A stretch of DNA of 64,000 nt from Diphasiastrum complanatum. Taxonomy: Eukaryota; Streptophyta; Lycopodiopsida; Lycopodiales; Lycopodiaceae. Made by a program: the position numbers and the translations under genes. Below, in pieces: positions 1 to 10,900 of the stretch (positions are counted from its first letter, which is position 1; each line of letters starts with the position of its first letter). The stretch is taken from assembly GCA_029204225.1 (NCBI GenBank), contig CM055101.1, positions 43,894,180 to 43,958,179 on the forward strand, read 5' to 3'. Under the pieces are notes generated by a model that saw only the letters and a list, made by a program, of their open reading frames with translations, was not told where the DNA came from and did not search any database.

Positions 1-78
1 ACAAAAGGACAACATCCTATATACCGCAGCACAATGGTGTTGCAGAAAGAAAGAACATGAGTCTCATGGAAGAGGTGC

Positions 79-462
79 ATGATGGCCTATTCGAAGGCTC
101 CAAGAGCGCTGTGGGCTGAAGCAGTAGCTACAACTGCCTACATTCAGAACAGGACAGGAAAATCTGGTGTTCCTCACACAACACCACACGAACTATGGTG
201 GGTTAGAAAACCCAATCTGACTCATGTTCAAATCTTTGGCTGTGCAGCATATGCACATGTTCTTGACAAACTTCGAAAGAAGCTTGATGAGAAAGCAGAA
301 CAAGGATATCTTGTAGGATATGACAATCATTCGTCATACTACAGAATCTATATGCTAGAGACAAACACAGTGAAGACAGTCAGAGACGTCAAGTTCAATG
401 AGACTAGAACAATGGCTAACAATGTTCCTGTCAGTTATGAAGTTCTTGGAAGACAATATTGA
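79..462 (+). pseudogene. copia integrase C-terminal region (remnant)
   Basis: The 127-residue frame carries typical copia integrase C-terminal motifs: an ALWAEAV-type block, IQNR, an HELW-like segment (residues about 37-40) and FGCAAYAH followed by KLDEKAEQGYLVGYD. In the intact family this region follows the DDE catalytic core and contributes to DNA binding during cDNA insertion. The catalytic core is outside the window or just upstream in another frame. The frame ends at 462, and the downstream acidic linker is read in frame 2, so a frameshift separates it from the RT. Confidence 0.85.
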
Positions 463-529
463 TCTACCAACCACGATAGAGGGATCAGAGGACGAACATT
501 CCGACGAAGATGTTCGAGTCACACCTTAG

Positions 530-2464
530 TCAAGCGACGAATCAGAGGAAGAAAGATTCGCAAGCCTGCCCACTGCTACTACACTTGTAAACCGAAATAG
601 TTATGGACCTAGCAGAACAAGTAAAGGCAAGAGCATTGCAGTACCAGAAGGATCTCCCAGAAGATCAACAAAAGAGCGAAGAGCGCCAACAAGATTTGTG
701 CCAGGTAGCTCAGCTTCTACATCTGAAGAGTTTTGTGGATTCAATGGAGAACCACAAATATTCGAGGATGCAATTGAATGTCCAAAGAAGGACAAATGGA
801 TCCAAGCCATGAACGAAGAAATCGAATCCATGAGGAAGAATGAGGTACGGACACTGCAACCAGTGCCAGAGAAGCAAAAAACAGTGCAATGCAAATTGGT
901 TTACAAACTCAAGTATGGACCGAATGGAGATGTTTCGAGATACAAGGCCATACTTGTAGCGAAGGGTTTTTCTCAGAAGTACGACATCGACTACCCTGAG
1001 ACCTTCTCTCCAATGGTAAAGCATGCTTCCTTACGCCTACTATTTGCATATGCAGCTGCATATGACTTCAAGATTCACATCGTTGATGAGAAGACAACAT
1101 TTCTACATGGCGAATTAGACGAAGAGGTCTACATGGATCAACCTCCAGGTTATACCTCCGAATCACTTCCTACCTATGCATGTTGAATGCACAGGAGTAT
1201 CTATGGTCTAAAGCAATCAGCACGACAATGGTATAAGAAGAAAGATCAAGCCCTGAGATCTTTAGGATTCAAGCCATTGATAGTCGATTCCAATGTTTAT
1301 GTGAGAATCACAGATGGGGAGATCATCATTGTTGTTGTGTATGTGGACGACACCCTAATACTATGCAGAAGCGAAGGCCTGATTGCAGGAGTGAAGAATA
1401 AGATCTCGGAACATTTCGAGATTACAAACCTGGGAGAAGCCAGATGTTATCTTGGCTTACAAATTGATAGAGACTATGACGAAGAGAAATTGTACTTTCA
1501 TTAGTCTAGATATACCCAGAAAATCCTTGAAGATTTCGGGATGATGAATTGCAAAGGAGCCAATACTCCAATGCTTGCAGGAACAATCCTAACGAATGAA
1601 GATTGTTCGAAGACTGAAGAGGAAAGAGAATTGATGCAACATATACCATACATGAAGCTAATCGGATCAATAATGTATCTTGCAGATACCACACGCCCTG
1701 ACATTGCTTATGCCGTGTTTAGAATGAGTCAATTCAGTACGAATCCAAGCTCGACTCATTGGAAGATCACGAAGCGAATCTTGCAGTACCTTCAATTAAC
1801 GAAGGATTTTGGGTTGTGTTATTCTCGTGATGCAGGATTTCAGATGCTTTCATACAGTGATGCTAGCTAGGCATCTCTTAAGGACGACTGCAAAAGTGTC
1901 TTAGGAGGATGTACCGTCGCAGCAGGAGCAGCAATTCTCTGGGTCAACAAAAAGTAGGCCATCGTAGCTAAGTCATCCTGCGAAGCAGAATACATAGCAG
2001 CAGTGAAGATGGCCAACAAAATCACTTGGCTCAAACAGTTCCTTGATGAACTAGGTGAAACGAGGAATGAGCCTCTGATTTTGCAGATGGACAATACATC
2101 TGTAATACACCTGACAAAGGATCTCGTGTTTCACTCAAGGACGAAACACATTGCAATCAAGTATCACTTGATAAGGGATCTGATCGAAAAGAAGAAACTA
2201 CAGACTACTTTCATTGGAATGAAGAAGATGGTTGCTGACATCTTCACAAAGGCCTTAGACAAAAGTTTGTTTGAGAAACAGAGGAGCAGTCTTGGAGTCA
2301 TAAAGCTACCACACTTTGAGAGGGAGCTGAAGAAACAAAATGTTTCTGTTACCAAAGCTCTGCTAGCTCTCGACTCCCAACCTCGAAAACAAAGATCTCG
2401 AAGACCTCAAAAACGAAGATCTCGAAGACTTCAAAAACGAAGATCTCAAAGACCTCGAAAATAA
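530..2464 (+). pseudogene. copia reverse transcriptase-RNase H remnant with four in-frame stops
   Basis: One frame runs from 530 to 2464, interrupted only by stops at 1184-1186 (TGA), 1502-1504 (TAG), 1868-1870 (TAG) and about 1957-1959 (TAG). The first part is a Ser/Arg-rich linker. The RT begins near 790 (KWIQAMNEEIESM) and includes RYKAILVAKGFSQ, TTFLHGELDEEVYM, SIYGLKQSARQWY and the catalytic YVDD at about 1339-1350. RNase H follows with SSCEAEYIAA and QMDNTSV and ends with ADIFTKALD near 2257. The frame then reads on into the LTR as a repeated basic peptide. The enzyme would copy element RNA into cDNA; this copy is dead unless the stops are bypassed. Confidence 0.88.
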
Positions 2465-3258
2465 AGATCTTGAAGACCTAAAAAAAAAAAATCTTTAATA
2501 CCTCGAAAATGAAGAACTCGAAGACGAAATGTTCGCAAACAACAGGAGCTCAGCAGAAGGTTGAACGACGCGAAACGAAAATGTTCGAGACACTCGAAGG
2601 TTGAATATTTTTGACTCTTCATGCTCCAAAGAACCAGGAAGATCAGACAAGTGCCGCGAAGTACAGTTTCTTGATATGATATGACGATGTCAGCAGAAGA
2701 ACGTTAGGATGTGCCTAATTCAAGGCTCTTGTAATCTATGATTAGTTTTAGATTGTTTACTCTGAATATATGCAATTGCTAGATGTATCAAAATATACAC
2801 AGATACAGATAGACAGAGATATAGAATAGAGAAGTCTGCCAGTGAGCAAGACATTGTAAGCAAAATCCACAGAGATCCAAGGAGTCCGCTAGTAAGCGAG
2901 ACATTGTTCGTGGGAACATCACTTCTCTTATGCCAATGTGCTGTGTGGGTCTGTCACACAGTGCTTCAACCAAGAGGATCAATAGATGATATTGTAGCCG
3001 TTATGCACATATCATTCTAAATTGTCTGATCTCGATTGAATTATTGTCTGTTTATTGTTCGTGTATCTCATTCGCTTGTTTTATCTATTCCACACATAGA
3101 TTCAATCTTGTTGAATGCTGAATTAACTTAAATGTAGGTTAGTAGTGTCTGTCTACATTCTGGAGGATTGTAAGAATGATATAGCAGGCAGTGACCAGCA
3201 ATCATATTCGAACTCCAACCGAATTTATTCACGTTTGAATTGCTTCCGATTCTCATCA
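2328..3258 (+). repeat. presumed 3' LTR of the first copia element
   Basis: It begins TGAAGAAAC directly after a polypurine tract and ends TCTCATCA, so it is bounded by TG and CA. A TATA-like GAATATATGC near 2765 could be the LTR promoter. A primer-binding-site-like TGGTATCGGAGC follows one base later (3260-3271), which marks the downstream edge. The second LTR is outside the window, so both limits are inferred. Confidence 0.55.
2383..2526 (+). repeat. 24-bp degenerate tandem repeat at the start of the LTR
   Basis: About six units related to CGAAGATCTCGAAGACCTCA follow one another and become A-rich and degenerate toward the right. Because 24 is a multiple of three, the RNase H frame reads through the first units as repeated Arg/Lys/Gln octapeptides (RSRRPQKR-like) up to the stop at 2464. 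Confidence 0.75.
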
Positions 3259-3259
3259 G

Positions 3260-3271
3260 TGGTATCGGAGC
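3260..3271 (+). other. primer-binding-site-like sequence (initiator Met-tRNA type)
   Basis: TGGTATCGGAGC differs by one base from the plant copia primer-binding site TGGTATCAGAGC, which is intact at 14742-14753. It sits one base after a CA that could close an LTR. A PBS belongs after a 5' LTR, but here the LTR is preceded by the 3' end of pol. Confidence 0.55.
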
Positions 3272-4367
3272 GATTCTCAACAGGTTTCTACCACCTCTAG
3301 TTACTATATAATACCTTCAGACATTCGCAATAGCAATGTTTAGTTTTTTATCTTGTAAGAAAGTGTTGTCATTTTGGTTAAACATTGGTTGGCTATTTGG
3401 TGCAAAGTTGGACGTTTTTATTTGAAAAAAGCAAAATATTCATGTACATTATTATGCTCTCTTTATACAATCAAAGAAAAAAAAAAACGGCCCTTTACAA
3501 TGTAAGTTCTTAAGTTTTGAAAAAACAAGCATGCAAGTTGATCTACCAAGATCATAAAATTCGTAACTCTCAAGCTGCTTAGTTGTATAAAAATGATGCC
3601 TTGGCATATGTGTTTAGATGCACTTTGAATTTAGGCACACATATTGATATTAAACTTTTGCCCATTACTCCAAGCCACTACAACTAAAAGCACAAGATTT
3701 AGTTATGAAAGTCTATAATGGCATGACATTGTCCTCTAATTCTAAATCTTTTCATTAGACTTCCATTGACTACTTAAAATGTATTAATGTGGGCCAAAAA
3801 GTTAAATACTTTGTTACAAACATTTAGAGCAAGAGTGTTGAAACAACTTGATGAGTGTAGTATTGGTCCTTATGTGACAATGTAGTGGATGATTAAATTA
3901 AAAAAAAAAAAACAATAACAAATCACCCCCAAGCATGCATTGGCTCTTATTTAAACCACATAAAATGCCGTTTAATTATCAATATAGTAAATTTTTGTTT
4001 CTCATGTGAAAGCTGCACATGATATACATACGTATCTTCTTTCATTGTCATATATAGTGGCGCCGGCAAGGAAGACCGCTCATGCCTGATCTCTGGCTTT
4101 TCCTAAATTATTATTGCTCTTCTTTTGGCAACACGAGTGTGGTGTGGTGTGGTTGATTACCTTGCATGATGATTGATCTAAAAATCTTGTCATGGAAGTA
4201 TCTTCTTGATGAGGGATTATCCACATTAAGTTTCTGCTCATCTCCCACCAGCACCAAAACTTTAGCTTTCAGATGGTAGCTGGTAGCTTATGAGATCTCA
4301 CTACTTGAATAAATCTAAATCAGCATACAGATTGAAACCTGCAGAAATTCAAATTGTTGCCTCTTTT
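3272..4367. other. intergenic stretch, no gene seen
   Basis: AT-rich sequence with short A runs (3475-3487, 3898-3912). I see no conserved coding frame or terminal repeat. The right end should hold the 3' untranslated region of the minus-strand coiled-coil gene, whose stop codon is at 4368-4370; no clear poly(A) signal was identified. Confidence 0.5.
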
Positions 4368-4901
4368 TCAGAGATGGCGGCTTAGCAACCCCACAAAGAC
4401 GGAATATAGATCTTTGTTGTTTGGACCAAAAATGTCATCTGCTATTTTCAAAGTTTCCTGAAGAGACAAGCAACCCATACAAGTGGGGAAATTTAGACCA
4501 TGATTAATAATCTAAATTTTTTTGCTTGCATCCATGTAAGCAATAGCGTGATGTGAAGGAATATCTTCTCAATACTACCTCTCGGCTTCGCCGGTGAGAA
4601 TTCAACTCCTTGATGTTGGCAAGAAATTCCTTAAATTGTTCGTATGACAAACGGTTCCTGAGGATCCAATTGACAAGAAAATTGATTTCTTAGTGAGCAA
4701 CGGTTTCCAGTAGATAGATGAGTGAATATAAAAGCCTAGCTGTCAATTTGAAATCCATCTCTAATGTTAGGAAGAGCTCTTGAACCTGGCTTTGCGGAAA
4801 AATTCTTTGCCATCCACTTTGTTACCATGGACTGCAAGGTGACACAAGGTGTTCAAATTAGAAGCAGCTCATCCCTCATTGATAAAACAGAAACAGATTT
4901 T

Positions 4902-4932
<31 letters not shown>

Positions 4933-7900
4933 CGGTGCATGTTTCAAAGGTTATATCAACGCAGTGTACTTATCAAACAACAATATCACTAAAAAATATG
5001 AGAACATGAGAAACTAGCAAACCTGGCAAAGCACCAGCGGAAGGTGGGGAATTGGGAGCAGTGGATGTCTCGCTTGCAGGAAGTGACAAATGGATAGGTG
5101 CCCTAATCTCACTCATGGTTCTGCGGTTTGGTGAACCAGATCCAGAAAGCGGCCCAGGTGATCCTGCTGCAGATTTCGCTGCTGGAGATCCTATGGTGGG
5201 TGATATTGGAGGAATTTGAGTCCGTGAATTGGTGTACCTGTGGTAGATACCATGCCTTAAAGCTGCACACGATCAAAGAGGGCCATATCTATTTAGTGGG
5301 TATGTAAGAAGCAGATATTGGACCTATCCTAATAACATTGCGATAGCCCATCGACAGTAGTATCTAAATCAAAGAGTACTCTCATATTTTTGGAGTCCCT
5401 CTTTCCTACCACGCTCAAAAAAAATGAGAAAAGTGGATACCATCTGTCTCCACATGACAATCTGTTTCTGAACCATCTATCGTGTACGATTTAAATGAAG
5501 ATGCCCCACCATCTGTATTGCATGGAAGGAAACTTACCACGTGAAAAAAAATGTAGCAGAAGGATTGAGGCAATGTTTGACTTGCTGGTTTGGCAATATC
5601 AACAAGTTTATTGCGACCTCAAGTCTATTAAGAATTGCCTCACCATTAGCAGCTTAACTAAAAGAGTGTGCACACATTTAAAGAATGATTCTCAAGATGT
5701 CTCACCTGAAGCTGCTGATGACTTCTTGAAGGACCTCGTGTGGAGAAAGCTCAGCTTATCTCCACCGTCCACTTGCTGCATTGTCACAATAGTTGAAATC
5801 AAGCAGTTTAATGTTTTTCTTCCTACTTTGTGCTCAAATTATCAGTATCAGCTGCAGTTAACTCGATAGATATGAACTAAGTGGAGAATTGATCTTACTT
5901 TTTTTAAGATAGTAAAATCAAGAAAATCGAGGCGTTAGTCAGAAAACAAACAAAACACTGTACCTAGAACATTCAGAATCTGCATGGAAAAAATGATTAT
6001 GTAATATGAATACATGATCTAGACGCCATAAATGTTTGTGGAAATATTTCAATGCTTACCGAATTCTCGTCATCGTCTTGCAGCGACTGCATAAGAGATC
6101 TCTTAAATGCATCCAACTGTATGAGAAAGATATTCCATCAGAAAACGAACAAGGACTCTCTTGTCATTTATGTAATTTCTCATTGGATATGCAAGTTTGA
6201 ACTTTCCATATGTGAAAGTAAAAGTCTCAAAAGAATAACCCATGTTTCTATACAAAGCCCGCACATTTTTCTTTTCATCAACATCACTCAATAATGAAAA
6301 GGTAAAAGCCACCATATTGCAACAGAAGCTGAATTTTTTCAAATGATCAATATGCTAAATTTGTGAAAGACAATTTTACAATACTTTGCCAGAAAAGAAG
6401 TTGTGCATGGCATATCCAATCTTCTACAAGATCCTAGTAAAACAATTCTCTAAAATGATTTTTATTTGAACAATGAATACTTCTTCAACTTTGTTCATTA
6501 GTTATTTATTTTTCCTCTTTCACTAGAACAACAAGTTTCGTATACTTCACGAACTAGCATATCAAAGAATGCTTTGTCGAAGCTGCAATAAACTCAATTA
6601 AAGCTGTCATACTGAACCCCTTCCAAAATTCTCACTAGATTTTACTCGTGCAAAAAGCAGCTCTTTTGTAGATTCAAGGGCTAAATACCCCCACCACGAC
6701 CTAGTCATCCCCAGTGGATATACGTAAGTCAATATTTAGTCTAGCTAGTTGAAAAATTATACAAAAGAGATAAATTAAAAACATTACTTGAGTACTTCAA
6801 AGCATATTCCTCTAGCAATCATCTACTGTTTTTATAAAATATCTTGTTTGTAGTCTATCACAACCTTGAAGCGAGTTATACAACAATGAGATGGTAATCA
6901 ATTGTAGGAGGCAAGTATATTTTCAATCTTTTCAAATATCAAACAAGATTAGTTGTTGAGTTATCTTGGCCAGTTAGAAAGGTAACATACATTTTTCCCT
7001 TAAGAGCATCTCTGCGTCCTCAAATGGAATATAGATGTTTCAATGCTATTCCAAGAATTGTCCTTTTAAAAATATATTTTCAGCCCAACACAACTACTCA
7101 AATAAAAATGTTCTAGAAAGTTTGCGCATGTGAAGGACCTATGATTCTCTTGAAGTACTAGCTTCTTAGTTTAAATATAACCGTAAATACTTTCGGAGTC
7201 TACGATACACCACACTTAATTTTCTCAAAAATTGAGTATACTACAAAGGTTTTCATAATGCTCCGATCTAGAGTATTCCGACCATCTTCATATGAAAAAT
7301 GTACACTTCAATGTTAAGTACATAGCAAAATTGATCACCACATTTAAGTAACGTATTCTCTTGTTTGTACTATCATATAATCCCTACACATAAAAATTTC
7401 AAAATCTTACGATGACCTGATCTATCAAATTTTCCATCCCATTTGTGATCTTTATGCTAATATGGAAGATTCCAATATTTATCTAAATTTCAAAAAGGCC
7501 CTAGATGCACTCAAGTTTTGAGCTAGTACTGTACATTCTCAAATTTTCAAATATCCATAAAATTTTTATCCCTCCTATTAATACAATATGTCTACTTATA
7601 ATGGAAAACGCAAAGAGAACGTAGAAAATCATACAAGATTTCTCCCAATTTTTCAATTTTCTCGATATCTCAATATCTATCTTAGATTTGATTATTGACA
7701 TAAAAATGATGGAGGCACTCCATCGTCAACATCTACATGGCACATACCGGGTAAAGGTCCCAAGTTATTGTGTGAAATATTAGTCTAAAAAATAGTTAGG
7801 CTCTTCATATTAAAGGGAGGTTTTTGAACTGGCAAGTTGTTGTGATGCTTGATTGTCACCATAAATGCATGGAATTTCTTCGGCCTTGATCACATGAAGC

Positions 7901-10900
7901 TCCTCCAAAAGTCTCTTGAGCCATAGGATCTCGTTGGTGGTTGATGTCAATGCCTTATACTCGAATTCAGTTGAGGATAGAGAGAGGGTATTTTGCCTCT
8001 TTGAAAGCAAGTTATAACTCCTCCACATAAGAATGTAGAAAAAGCACTTGTGGATTTTCTATCCACCTTATCACCCGCAAAATTCGAGTCCAAGTATGCT
8101 CTCAAACACAAGTTAGTCCCTTGATAGATGATGCCAAAATTTCTTGTGGTCGAGATGAATCTTAACACTTTTTTTGGCACTTTTCCAATGACATACTAAA
8201 GGACTTTGCATGTATTGACTCAATTTGCTTACACTAAAGTTTAGATCAGGTCTAGTGACTGCCAAATAGATCAAGGAGCCAATAAGTCTTATATAGAGTG
8301 TGATGTCCTCAAAGGATGCTTCATCACCATCAATAGAAACTTTTACAACTTGCTCCATAGGAGTTTCATGCCCTTACAATATTTCATTACAAAATTTTCT
8401 AAGGTGGAAGTAGCATACTTTGATTGACAAATGAAAGTGAAATCATTGCTTCTAGGGACCTCTATGCCAAGTATGAACTTTAGAAGTCCTAGATCTACCA
8501 TCTTGAATTCACTAGACAATGCTATCTTTATATCTCTTATGCCATCATCAACATATAAAACCAAAATAATGATCTTGTCATCATTACATTTGACATACAA
8601 TGAAGGCTCATAAGAGCTTATTGCAAAACCAATAGAATTGGGATAGATATGCAACCTAGAGTACCAAGCTCTAGGTGTTTGTTTGAGTCCATAAAGACTC
8701 TTCTTCAAGAGGCACACTTTGTCTTCATCTCCTTCCTTGATGAAGCCCTCGAGTTTCCACATGTAGATCTCTTCTTCCAAGAATCCATTTAAGAAAGCAT
8801 TAGTCAGATCAAGTTGGAAAAGCTCCCATTCAAAAGAAGTAGCTACAAGACAAATAACCAATCTTATGGTTACAAGCTTAGCAACATGAGCAAAAGTTTC
8901 ATCATAATCTATACCTTTAGTTTGCAATAATCCTTTTGCTACAAGCTTTGCTTTGTACTTATTAATGGATCCATCTTTATTGTACTTCAATCTAAAATTC
9001 CACTTACAAAAAAGTGGCTTCTTCCCATGTGGAAGATTTACAAGCTCCTAAGTCTGATTTTCCATTAGTGCATCAAACTCAACTTGCATAGCATCTTTCC
9101 AAGATTGTGACTTTATATCATCTTCAAAACAAGATGGTTTTTTAAGCATAGTAGTCAAGAAAGTGTAGGAAGTAATAGGATGATAATCTTCCCTTTGCTT
9201 GCCCTTCTCAATATAGGTGAGCCTTGATGGCCCGACCTTGTGCCTTGTAGATATTCTTGGCACTCTTGGATCTTGAAATAGATTCTCAAGGTCTTCAACT
9301 TCTTGAAGCTCCTCCTCGGTTTTTGCAATATTTTTGACAACATGAGAGTTATATGAAAACTCCTACACTTTGGCATTATGAGATTCATCAAAGAGAACAT
9401 CTCTACATACTTGATTTGGTTTTTTGCCATGCAAAGCTTCAAAGGGTGTGACTCCACCAATGGCACTATTAGGAAGCCTATTACACAAAAAAATTGGCAC
9501 AAGTAATGGCTTCTCCCCAAAATGAAATAGGAAGAGAGACATCTAATCTTAATGCTTTAGCACATTCACATAATGATCTATTTTTTCTCTCGGCCATCCC
9601 ATTTTGTTGGGGGGTGTAAGTACATGTGAACTCTCTCTTAATGCCATTAGCCTCACAAAGATCTCTCATGCTATTGGAGATGTATTCTCCTCCATTATCA
9701 CATCTTAACACTTTAATGCTAGCATTAAGTTGCTTTTCCACAAGAGCTTTGAACTTTACAAAGGAATCATACACTAAGCTTTTCTTAGACAAAATATAGA
9801 TCCATGTGTATCTAGTACAATCATCTATGAAGGTTACATACATAGAAGCTCCACCATTAGATACATGTGAGAATGAGTGTACATCCGAGTGTATGAAGTC
9901 AAGCACAATCACCAGATCCACAATCAAAGAAGAAGATCTTTTGCAGGTATTGCAAGCGCAATAACCATGATATCAATGATTGCCGAATTCTCCAAGCAAA
10001 AAACGCAGCCAAACAACCTGATCAACAAGCAAACACAGTCTCATCATCTCCCCAGGTCGAAGTGGACAAAGGCACATTCATGGTCAAAGATCAAAGCGCA
10101 TTTTTGGATGATTCATGGTTTCTGGATTCTGGAGCAACTCAACATATGACCAATCAATGTGAGATCTTCAACTCCTACATGCCTTACAGCATGAAGAAAT
10201 TTGTTCATCTTGGTGACAATAGTACTCACACTATTGAAGGTGAAGGTACTGTAAAATTGCAATTCTAGCATGATCAATTCAAGCTACTATCAAAGGTCTG
10301 ATATGTTCCTAAACTCTCTACGAATCTGTTATCAGTAAGTAGAATTACATATTTAGGTCATAAGGTAGAATTTGAATCTGATCAATGCAAGGTTATTGAT
10401 AGAAAATAATAAGATCCTTGCACTCGGCAAGAGGCAGGGTTACTTATATAGATTGGCACATTGCTATTCTGAGTCTAGTCAAGCCTTGAAAACCTCTGTT
10501 CTAGTCAATAAAGCATTACTATGGCATCATCGCTTAGGACACTTGAATTATGCATATGTTTCGAACATGTCCAGACAATCCATGGTTTCGTGTCATTCCA
10601 TCCAAAATAGCACTCGGCCACCTATTGCACAAGAAATTGGCACACAACAAAGCTTGATCCCAAAATGGTTTGTCAAGATTAGCACTTAACCTCATAGCTT
10701 TAGCACTTTCACATAAAGTCCTATTCTTCCTTTCAGCCACTCCATTTTGTTGTGGGGTCCTTGATGTTGTATACTCCCTCTTGATCCCATGCTCATCACA
10801 GAAGGCCTTGAACTTGTTAGATATGTACTCACCACCATTGTCACATCTCAAGCACTTGATCTTTGTGGAGAATTGGTTCTCTCTTGCATTCTTGAACTTG

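Larger units (their letters stand above)
1..3258 (+). mobile_element. Ty1-copia retrotransposon, 3' portion cut by the window edge
   Basis: The domain order integrase C-terminus, reverse transcriptase, RNase H, polypurine tract (GAGAGGGAGC, 2318-2327) and then a presumed 3' LTR is the Ty1-copia order. The 5' LTR, gag, protease and integrase core would lie left of the window. The coding frame is broken by one frameshift near 460-530 and by four in-frame stops, so it cannot be autonomous. The LTR start at 2328 is inferred from the polypurine tract, not from comparison of two LTRs. Confidence 0.85.
7810..9904 (-). mobile_element. Ty1-copia pol fragment, minus strand
   Basis: Read on the minus strand, integrase core, linker, RT and RNase H follow each other. 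Integrase (about 9900-9481) shows the catalytic Asp in HSDVH, the second in RCDNGGEY and Glu in QQNGMAERKNR. The left end stops in RNase H soon after GDNQAS (about 7840). The right end breaks off at the first integrase Asp, where an oppositely oriented copia piece begins. It sits in intron 2 of the coiled-coil gene, in the same orientation as that gene. Confidence 0.88.

Noticed and set aside
4764-5009. 81-aa plus-strand ORF with a poly-Phe/poly-Gly stretch
   Set aside because: It is a translation of the T14-G21 tract and lies antisense over exon 6 and intron 5 of the coiled-coil gene.
5495-5869. 124-aa plus-strand ORF
   Set aside because: It overlaps exon 4 of the minus-strand gene and has no conserved features; an antisense shadow.
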